A DNA stretch of 5,473 nt from Thermoplasmata archaeon (GTDB lineage Archaea > Thermoplasmatota > Thermoplasmata > Lutacidiplasmatales > UBA184), in assembly GCA_021848165.1 (NCBI GenBank), contig JAJZMW010000024.1, positions 1-5,473 of the forward strand. Reading direction: 5' to 3'. Each line of letters starts with the position of its first letter. The stretch's first letter is position 1. Position numbers and translations under genes: made by a program. The notes under the pieces are model-generated. The model saw only the letters and a list, made by a program, of their open reading frames with translations. It made no database searches and had not been told where the DNA came from. Positions 1 to 4,638 of the stretch are shown piece by piece.

Positions 1-216
1 AAAGCGGATCGGGGCGCCCACGACCCCCTCGTCCATCACGACGGTCGGCGGGAACTCCTCGCCGACCATGTAGGCGACCGGGGCCATGTCGAGCGTGTGC
101 ACGAGGTACGACGCGGCGACCGAGCCCACGAGCCCGTGGGTCGGGAACCCGACGACGAGCATCGCGCCGCGCAAGGAGTCTCCCTGGGTGTCGACGATCT
201 GGAGCTCTCCCCCCAT
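1..216 (-). CDS. PAC2-family proteasome assembly chaperone, N-terminal part (3' end outside window)
   Basis: The frame reads from an ATG at 216-214 leftwards to the window edge without a stop, giving 72 residues; the rest lies outside the window. The translation has the glycine-rich first strand-loop-helix of archaeal PAC2 proteins, GFPTHGLVGSVAASYLV at residues 23-39, followed by an EEFPPTVVMDEG segment at 53-64 and a hydrophobic/proline turn (GAPIRF) at 67-72. This matches the usual order in the family (GFPGxGLVG, then DEFPP, then a PPIRIY-like strand). PAC2 proteins are cytoplasmic and known or proposed to assist 20S proteasome assembly; many archaeal members are only assigned by homology. 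A later start at Met19 (162-160) is possible, but the N-terminal strand before GFP is usually present, so the ATG at 216 is preferred. There is no strong Shine-Dalgarno upstream. The gene is divergent from the sugar genes and probably functionally unrelated to them. Confidence 0.85.
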   Translation of the reverse strand, partial: MGGELQIVDTQGDSLRGAMLVVGFPTHGLVGSVAASYLVHTLDMAPVAYMVGEEFPPTVVMDEGVVGAPIRF

Positions 217-259
217 GACCCCGTCCGCCGTCGCGCCGCGGCCTCCGAGGCGCCGACGG

Positions 260-265
260 CTTATG
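260..265 (-). promoter_or_regulatory. Candidate TATA box (box A) for the PAC2 gene
   Basis: On the minus strand this reads CATAAG, one of only two A/T-richer spots in the intergenic region. Its centre is about 47 nt upstream of the PAC2 ATG, which with the usual archaeal TATA-to-start distance of about 25 nt would give a leader of roughly 20 nt. The match is weak and rests on position and composition only. Confidence 0.3.
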
Positions 266-320
266 CCCGTTGTCCCCGAACGACCCGTCCGGCCGCCCGC
301 CGTCCGCGCGCCACCCAAGC

Positions 321-327
321 GCTAAAG
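321..327 (+). promoter_or_regulatory. Candidate TATA box (box A) for the sulfoquinovose synthase operon
   Basis: GCTAAAG is the most A/T-rich patch close to the ATG at 356, with its centre about 32 nt upstream. Archaeal transcription starts about 25 nt downstream of box A, which would place the start within a few bases of the ATG and make the mRNA nearly leaderless. This agrees with the absence of a Shine-Dalgarno sequence in the bases just before the ATG (GGGCCGCTCCG). Confidence 0.4.
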
Positions 328-355
328 AGGGGCCGATTCTCCCCGGGCCGCTCCG

Positions 356-1579
356 ATGAAGGTCCTCGTCACCGGCATCGACGGCTACTCGGGCTGGCCC
401 CTCGCCCTCCACCTGCTCGCCCGCGGCCATGCGGTCGTCGGGATCGACAATTTCGTCACGCGCCGGCGCGTCCGCGAGGTCGGCAGCTGGTCGGCGACGC
501 CGATCCCCTCGTTCGCGCGCCGCCAGGCGGTCCTGCGGGACCTCAAGGGCCAGACGATCTCGTTCTACCGGGGCGACCTCGGCCGCTACGAGTTCGTCCG
601 CGACGTCCTCGCCCGGGAGCACCCGGACGCGATCGTCCACCTCGCCGAGCAGCGGTCGGCGCCGTACTCGATGATCGACGTACGCCACGCGGTCGCGACG
701 CAGACCGAGAACGTCCGCAGCACGCTCCACCTGCTCTACGCGATGCGCGACCACGCCCCGGACGCCCACCTCGTGAAGATGGGCACGATGGGCGAATACG
801 GGACCCCGAAGGTCCCGATCCCGGAGGGGTTCTTCGAGATCGACTACCGCGGGGGGCACGACGTGCTGCCGTTCCCCCGTCAGGCCGGTTCGTGGTACCA
901 CTGGAGCAAGGTCTTCGACTCGGGCGACGTCATGTTCGCGAGCCGGATCTGGGACCTCCGCGCGACCGACGTGATGCAGGGGGTCATCTACGGGATCCGG
1001 ACCCCCGAGATCGACGACCCGCGCCTCCTGACCCGGTTCGATTTCGACGAGACGTGGGGGACCGTCCTCAATCGGTTCCTCGCGCAGGCGATCCTGGGCC
1101 TCCCGCTCACCGTCTACGGCCGCGGCGGCCAGACGCGAGGGTTCCTCGCCCTCGAGGATTCGGTCCAGTCGCTCACGCTCGCCGTCGAGCACCCGGCCGA
1201 GAAGGGAGAGTACCGCGTCTTCAACCAGTTCGACGCCGCCTACTCGGTCCAGAGCCTCGCGGAGACGACCGTCCGGATCGCGGCGGAGTTCGGCCTCGCC
1301 CCGACGATCGCGCATCCTCCGAACCCGCGGATCGAGGCGGAAGAGCACGGCTACGAGCCGATCCACGAGCACCTCCCGCGCCTCGGCTACCGACGCACCC
1401 GGGAGCTCGACGAGGTGCTGCGGGAGATCTTCCGGGACCTGCGGCGCTACCGCCGGCGGCTGGAGGCGAAGCGCCACGTGGTGGCGCCGACCGTCGACTG
1501 GCGCCGCGGCGACAACCGCGGCGAGATCGGCGCGCGCGCGCCGGCGTCGTCCCCTCCCCCCGGACCCCCATCCTCCTAG
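356..1579 (+). CDS. UDP-sulfoquinovose synthase (SQD1/Agl3 family)
   Basis: A 407-residue short-chain dehydrogenase/reductase of the extended type. The family converts UDP-glucose plus sulfite to UDP-sulfoquinovose using bound NAD+, the head-group sugar of sulfolipids in plants and bacteria and a sugar of S-layer N-glycans in Sulfolobus (Agl3). Visible motifs in order: dinucleotide-binding TGIDGYSG at 6-13, with D31-N32 ending the second strand; HLAEQRSAPYSMID at 95-108; KMGTMGEYGTP at 141-151; the catalytic YHWSK at 181-185; the RATDVMQGVIYG stretch at 202-213; VYGRGGQTRGF at 253-263; RVFNQF at 287-292; NPRIEAEEH at 323-331. Thr144, Tyr181 and Lys185 sit where SQD1 has its Thr/Tyr/Lys catalytic set. 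This pattern is specific to SQD1 rather than to generic epimerases. The ATG starts directly before the first beta strand. The last 25 or so residues are an Ala/Pro/Ser-rich tail beyond the conserved fold. It is the first gene of a two-gene unit with the nucleotidyltransferase 5 nt downstream. It lacks a signal peptide and should be cytoplasmic. Confidence 0.95.
   Translation: MKVLVTGIDGYSGWPLALHLLARGHAVVGIDNFVTRRRVREVGSWSATPIPSFARRQAVLRDLKGQTISFYRGDLGRYEFVRDVLAREHPDAIVHLAEQRSAPYSMIDVRHAVATQTENVRSTLHLLYAMRDHAPDAHLVKMGTMGEYGTPKVPIPEGFFEIDYRGGHDVLPFPRQAGSWYHWSKVFDSGDVMFASRIWDLRATDVMQGVIYGIRTPEIDDPRLLTRFDFDETWGTVLNRFLAQAILGLPLTVYGRGGQTRGFLALEDSVQSLTLAVEHPAEKGEYRVFNQFDAAYSVQSLAETTVRIAAEFGLAPTIAHPPNPRIEAEEHGYEPIHEHLPRLGYRRTRELDEVLREIFRDLRRYRRRLEAKRHVVAPTVDWRRGDNRGEIGARAPASSPPPGPPSS
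1528..1543. repeat. 16-bp perfect palindrome of alternating C and G
   Basis: CGGCGCGCGCGCGCCG equals its own reverse complement and contains an uninterrupted run of alternating G and C. It lies inside the part of the sulfoquinovose synthase gene that codes for the Ala/Pro-rich C-terminal tail, about 40 bases before the stop. Alternating GC of this sort can adopt left-handed DNA or pair as a hairpin in RNA, but in sequence this rich in GC it may be chance. No T-rich run follows, so it is not called a terminator. Confidence 0.5.
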
Positions 1580-1584
1580 AGCGC

Positions 1585-2499
1585 ATGCGCGGGATCGTCA
1601 CCCTCGCCGGCGACGGGAGCCGGATGCTCCCGTGGTCGCGCGGGCTGCGCAAGGAGTTCCTCCCGCTCTTCGACCGCGCCGCGAGCCCCGGGGGCGAGCC
1701 GGTCCTCAAGCCCGTCACCCACCTCGTCGTCGAGACGCTCGTCGGCGCGCGGGTCACCGAGCTCGTGCTCGTCGTGCGGCCGGAGAACCGCTCGATCGTG
1801 GAGAACTACTTCTCGATCGACCGGGACCTCCTCGCCCGGCACGCCCACCATCCCGATCGGATCCGGGAGACCGAGCGGTTCTACCGCTCGCTCCGCCGGC
1901 TGCGCGTCACGGTCCGCCTCCAGCGTCGTCCGCTCGGCTTCGGCGACGCCGTCCGCCAGGCGGAGCGGCTCGCGGGAGGCCGACCGTTCGTCGTGCACGC
2001 CGGCGACGCCGTGGTCGTCGCGCCGGAACGCGGCCGTCTCCTGCGCGCGATGATCGACCTCCAGGCGAGCGAGGGGCTCGACGCGGTCCTCCTGGTGCGA
2101 CCGGTCGCCGACCCGCGACGCTACGGCGTCGTCGAAGGGAGCCCGCTCCCCCGGTTCCACGGGGTGCGTCGCCTCGCGGTCACCGGCATGGAAGAGAAGC
2201 CCGAGCGCCCCCGGTCCCGGTGGGCGGCGACCGCCGTCTACGTCTTTGGGCCCGCCCTCTGGGGCGCGCTGCGGCGGGAGGCGCGGGAGGGTCCCCGCGA
2301 ACTCGAGCTCACCGCGGGGATCGCCCGCCTCCTCCGCGAGGGCGGCCGGGTCGAAGCGCTCGTGCTCGCGCCGGGCCTAGGGCAGTGGCACAGCGTCGGG
2401 AGCCCCGAGCGCTACGTCCGCGCGCTTCTCGCGACCCGAGCGCTCGCCGCGCGGAGCCCGCGCGTCCGTCCGGGATCGTCCCGCCCGACCTCCCGGTAG
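1585..2499 (+). CDS. GalU/RmlA-type sugar-1-phosphate nucleotidyltransferase, probable UTP-glucose-1-phosphate uridylyltransferase
   Basis: A 304-residue GT-A-like nucleotidyltransferase. Seen: a diverged nucleotide-binding loop LAGDGSRMLPWSRGLRKEFLPL at 7-28 split as LAGDGSRMLP (7-16) and RKEFLPL (22-28), equivalent to GxGTRxLP...PKExLP of GalU; RPLGFGDAV at 115-123 (GalU: PLGLGHAV); the metal-binding GD at 140-141; YGVVE at 180-184; the sugar-phosphate-binding EEKPE at 203-207; RELELTAGI at 238-246 (GalU: GExQLTDAI); and VGSPERY at 271-277 (GalU: xGxxxGY). Family knowledge: glucose-1-phosphate plus UTP gives UDP-glucose. That is the substrate of the upstream enzyme, so UDP-glucose is the most likely product, although a thymidylyl- or other transferase cannot be excluded. 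The ATG is 5 nt after the upstream TAG with no clear Shine-Dalgarno, suggesting translation coupled to the first gene. Residues 276-304 overlap the 3' end of the opposing GT4 gene. Compared with GalU, about nine residues (31-39, SPGG-containing) look inserted after the PKExLP motif. Confidence 0.75.
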   Translation: MRGIVTLAGDGSRMLPWSRGLRKEFLPLFDRAASPGGEPVLKPVTHLVVETLVGARVTELVLVVRPENRSIVENYFSIDRDLLARHAHHPDRIRETERFYRSLRRLRVTVRLQRRPLGFGDAVRQAERLAGGRPFVVHAGDAVVVAPERGRLLRAMIDLQASEGLDAVLLVRPVADPRRYGVVEGSPLPRFHGVRRLAVTGMEEKPERPRSRWAATAVYVFGPALWGALRREAREGPRELELTAGIARLLREGGRVEALVLAPGLGQWHSVGSPERYVRALLATRALAARSPRVRPGSSRPTSR

Positions 2500-3476
2500 A
2501 AGGCGAGGTACCGCGGCACGAGCCGGTCCCACGCGTAGAGGGACTCCGCGCACTCGCGAGCCGCTTGCGATCGACGCTCCCGTTCGCCCGGATCGCGATG
2601 CCATTGCTCGAGCGTCGTGCGGAAGAACCGCTCCACGCGATCCGGGGAGTCGGAGTCGGCGACGGTCGCGCCGACGAGGCTCGCGAGCGAGCCGCTCGCC
2701 AGCACCGGTCGCCCGGCGGCGAGCGCCTGGAGAGCGACCCCGGGCCACGCTTCGCGGTCCCCGGGATGGAGCAGGACGCCGGCCGCGGAGAGCTCCCGCA
2801 GGAGCCCGGGGCCATCGACCTCCCCCACGACCTCCGCGCCGAGCGAGCGCAGCTCGTCCGCGAGCGCCGGCTCCCGGATCGGCCCGACGAGCCGGAGCCG
2901 GACCCCGGTGCCGCGCACGGCTCGCGCGGCGATCGTCCAGCGCTTCCGGGCGACGATCTCTCCCACGCCGAGCGCGAGACCTCCGTCGCCGAGCCCGGCG
3001 GGACGGAACCGCTCGACATCGACCCCGAGCGGGATCGTCACCACCGGGCCCCGGCGGCGGGGGACCCGTTCGAGCGCCCCCCGCAACGCGTCGGAGAAGG
3101 TCGTGGAGCCGCGCGCCCGGCGGACCGCCATCGCCTCCTTCGTGCGACCGGAGCGCACCCCCGACCGCGGGGGCCGGAGCCAATCGGGAAAGTGCGTGGT
3201 GTAGACGTACGAGCGGCCGAGGAGGCCGAGCGTGATCGCGGGCTCGCTCGTGTTCGCATGGACGATCTCCTCCGGGTCGGACCCGAGCAGGCCGGGGACG
3301 GCGCGAGCGAACGCCCATCCGGTCGGATAGAGACCCTCCGGCCCTTCGTTGACGACGCGGACCGAGACGCCCGCCCGCGCCAGCGCGCGCGCGTACTCGT
3401 CGACGAACCGCTCCACCCCCCCGTACCCCGGGGGCGGGATCGGGCGCTGGCCGGCGCCGAGGAGAGCGACCTTCAT
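2412..3476 (-). CDS. Glycosyltransferase family 4 (GT-B fold) protein
   Basis: A 354-residue retaining-type glycosyltransferase. The N-terminal domain opens with MKVALLGAG and the PPPGYGGVE motif at 14-22 that marks many GT4 enzymes contacting the acceptor. VHANTSEPA (72-80) and VYTTHFPDW (91-99) follow in the acceptor domain. TIPLGVDVERFRP at 147-159 is the typical linker into the nucleotide-sugar domain. There, GVGEIVARKR (170-179) is the strand with the phosphate-binding Lys178. The EX7E region is at 242-250 (E-AWPGVAL-Q), followed by ALAAGRPVLAS. The second glutamate of EX7E is Gln250, and the usual Arg of the GRL motif is Glu173. No signal peptide or membrane segment is seen; such enzymes act on the cytoplasmic face on nucleotide sugars and lipid-linked acceptors. 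The donor cannot be read from sequence; UDP-sulfoquinovose or UDP-glucose is inferred from the neighbours. It lies 12 nt after the upstream GT2 stop with a good Shine-Dalgarno. Its last 29 codons overlap the opposing nucleotidyltransferase gene. Confidence 0.88.
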   Translation of the reverse strand: MKVALLGAGQRPIPPPGYGGVERFVDEYARALARAGVSVRVVNEGPEGLYPTGWAFARAVPGLLGSDPEEIVHANTSEPAITLGLLGRSYVYTTHFPDWLRPPRSGVRSGRTKEAMAVRRARGSTTFSDALRGALERVPRRRGPVVTIPLGVDVERFRPAGLGDGGLALGVGEIVARKRWTIAARAVRGTGVRLRLVGPIREPALADELRSLGAEVVGEVDGPGLLRELSAAGVLLHPGDREAWPGVALQALAAGRPVLASGSLASLVGATVADSDSPDRVERFFRTTLEQWHRDPGERERRSQAARECAESLYAWDRLVPRYLAFYREVGRDDPGRTRGLRAASARVARSART

Positions 3477-3481
3477 GCGCG

Positions 3482-3487
3482 CCTCCC
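3482..3487 (-). promoter_or_regulatory. Shine-Dalgarno site of the GT4 gene
   Basis: The minus strand reads GGGAGG five bases before the ATG at 3476-3474, within the 12-nt gap to the preceding GT2 stop codon. It fixes the start at 3476 and shows that the GT4 gene is translated from an internal site on a shared mRNA. It is the only clear Shine-Dalgarno among the starts visible here. Confidence 0.65.
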
Positions 3488-3488
3488 G

Positions 3489-4577
3489 CTAGCGGGGCTC
3501 CTCGGCCGTCGAGAAGAGCTCTCCCATGTCGACCTCCCGGGCATCGATCTTGTGCATCCAGCGTCGCAACGCCCACCAGTGGTCGAACGACCACCGCGGG
3601 AAGAGGCGGCGCGCGAGGGCGAAGGCGAGCGGCGGGAGACGGAACCGTTGGCGCTCGCGGAGCGCCCCGACCAGGAACTCCCAATACTCCCGCGCGGACG
3701 GCGGCGCCGCCTCCGCGAGACCGAGGTAGGCATCGATCCGGGTGATGAGGTAGATCCAGTGCGCCCACCGCTCCGCGGGGGTTCCGCGCACCATCGCCTC
3801 CTGCGCGGCGAGCGCCCGGAGGGAGCGTTCGAGGTACGCGGGAGAGCTCGGCGGTCGGACCCCCGCGCTCCCGAGCGACTCGCGGCTCGCGCTCGGGTGC
3901 ACCCGATGGCGCGTGAGCGGGGCCGGGTCGAGCCGGAGGTGGCCCGGAGTGGCGAGCGCCGCGAGAAACACGAGCGAATCGGAGGCGGCGGGGACCTCGC
4001 GGAACATCGGCGCCCACGCCAGAAGCGGGCGGCGGCGGACGCTGATCGTGCTCAGGTTGTACATCGGGAGGACGCGGCTGCGTCGCTTGTCGGCGGCGGT
4101 CCGAAGCTCGATCGGGCCGGTGGGGGGGCTCGCGGGCCAGTCGTGGATCGGCCAGCCGTCGATCGCCCGCCCGCGGGCGTCGATCGGGCGCCATCCGTGG
4201 CGCCACAGGACGAGATCGGGGTCCGCGGCGAACTGGCGCGCCACGCTCGCGACCTTGCCCGGGGCGAACTCGTCGTCGTCGTCGAGGAAGCAGACGACCT
4301 CGCCGCGCGCTTCGGCCAGGGCACGGGCGACCCCGGCCCCGACGCCCGGCGTCGTGTCGAGGACGAGTCGCGCGCCGAGGAGATGGAGGGCCGCGTCGAT
4401 CGCCGGGTCCTCGAAGTTCTTGACGACGAGAAGCTCAACGTCCGGAGGGGCGCCCTCCTGCGACCGCGCGGATCGGGCCGCGTCGAGGAGGTACTCGCGG
4501 CGGTCCCAGGCGCCGATGACAACCGAGATCGTGGGGGGCCCGGCGGCCCCCGGGGCGCGGAGATGCTCCCCCGTCAT
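3489..4577 (-). CDS. Glycosyltransferase family 2 (GT-A fold) protein
   Basis: A 362-residue protein with an N-terminal GT2 domain. TISVVIGAWDRREYLLDAARS starts at residue 16 (first strand and nucleotide-binding helix; the Asp at 25 and the aromatic before it are typical). VELLVVKNFED is at 47-57, and ARGEVVCFLDDDDEFAPGKV at 90-109 carries the four-aspartate metal/nucleotide motif 99-102. Next come MYNLSTISVRRRPLL at 172-186 and SDSLVFLAAL at 199-208, where Asp200 is the likely counterpart of the catalytic-base ED motif. RHRVHPSAS at 223-231 is the usual end of the fold. The remaining roughly 130 residues are a helical, Arg/Trp-rich extension with no obvious membrane helix. The same block order in the next gene upstream shows the two are paralogues. 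Start choice: the ATG at 4577 precedes the fold by 15 residues; a GTG four codons earlier (4589) is possible. Acceptor and donor are unknown. Context suggests assembly of a surface glycan. Confidence 0.88.
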   Translation of the reverse strand: MTGEHLRAPGAAGPPTISVVIGAWDRREYLLDAARSARSQEGAPPDVELLVVKNFEDPAIDAALHLLGARLVLDTTPGVGAGVARALAEARGEVVCFLDDDDEFAPGKVASVARQFAADPDLVLWRHGWRPIDARGRAIDGWPIHDWPASPPTGPIELRTAADKRRSRVLPMYNLSTISVRRRPLLAWAPMFREVPAASDSLVFLAALATPGHLRLDPAPLTRHRVHPSASRESLGSAGVRPPSSPAYLERSLRALAAQEAMVRGTPAERWAHWIYLITRIDAYLGLAEAAPPSAREYWEFLVGALRERQRFRLPPLAFALARRLFPRWSFDHWWALRRWMHKIDAREVDMGELFSTAEEPR

Positions 4578-4638
4578 CGTTCCGGGCACGGAGCTTCGGG
4601 CTCTAAGACCTACGGGCGCGCCGGAACGGAGCGGCGGG
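4578..4638 (-). promoter_or_regulatory. Gap between the two GT2 genes with a possible internal promoter
   Basis: The minus strand carries GGTCTTAGAG (4610-4601), the most A/T-rich part of this 61-base gap. Its centre is about 28 nt upstream of the ATG at 4577, the distance expected for a box A driving a leaderless transcript. No Shine-Dalgarno precedes this ATG, in contrast to the GT4 gene. This suggests that the downstream GT2 and GT4 genes may have their own promoter as well as, or instead of, read-through from the upstream GT2. The match to a consensus is weak. Confidence 0.35.

Larger units (their letters stand above)
217..355. promoter_or_regulatory. Divergent intergenic promoter region
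   Basis: These 139 bases separate the divergently transcribed PAC2 and sulfoquinovose synthase genes and must hold the promoters for both if neither is read through from elsewhere. The stretch is GC-rich with only two short A/T-richer islands, CTTATG at 260-265 and GCTAAAG at 321-327, which are listed separately as box A candidates. I see no convincing operator repeat or stem-loop, and no small coding frame worth calling. Confidence 0.55.

Noticed and set aside
86..325. A small plus-strand open frame of 79 codons at the left edge.
   Set aside because: It is antisense to the PAC2 coding region and runs into the intergenic region; its Pro/Arg/Ser-rich sequence has no recognisable feature.
97..1584. 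The open frame upstream of the nucleotidyltransferase ATG in the same frame, which would give an 800-residue protein.
   Set aside because: The upstream part lies in a different frame over the well-supported sulfoquinovose synthase and antisense to PAC2, and has low-complexity Arg/Pro-rich composition. The nucleotidyltransferase fold begins directly at the ATG at 1585.
2377..4206. A minus-strand open frame of 609 codons overlapping the GT4 gene and the downstream GT2 gene in another frame.
   Set aside because: No domain motifs and an Arg/Pro/Gly-rich composition; the alternative frame carries both glycosyltransferase proteins with all expected motifs.
4270..4290. A short trinucleotide repeat of GTC units.
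   Set aside because: It is the reverse complement of consecutive GAC codons for the four-aspartate catalytic motif of the GT2 protein, so the coding function explains it.
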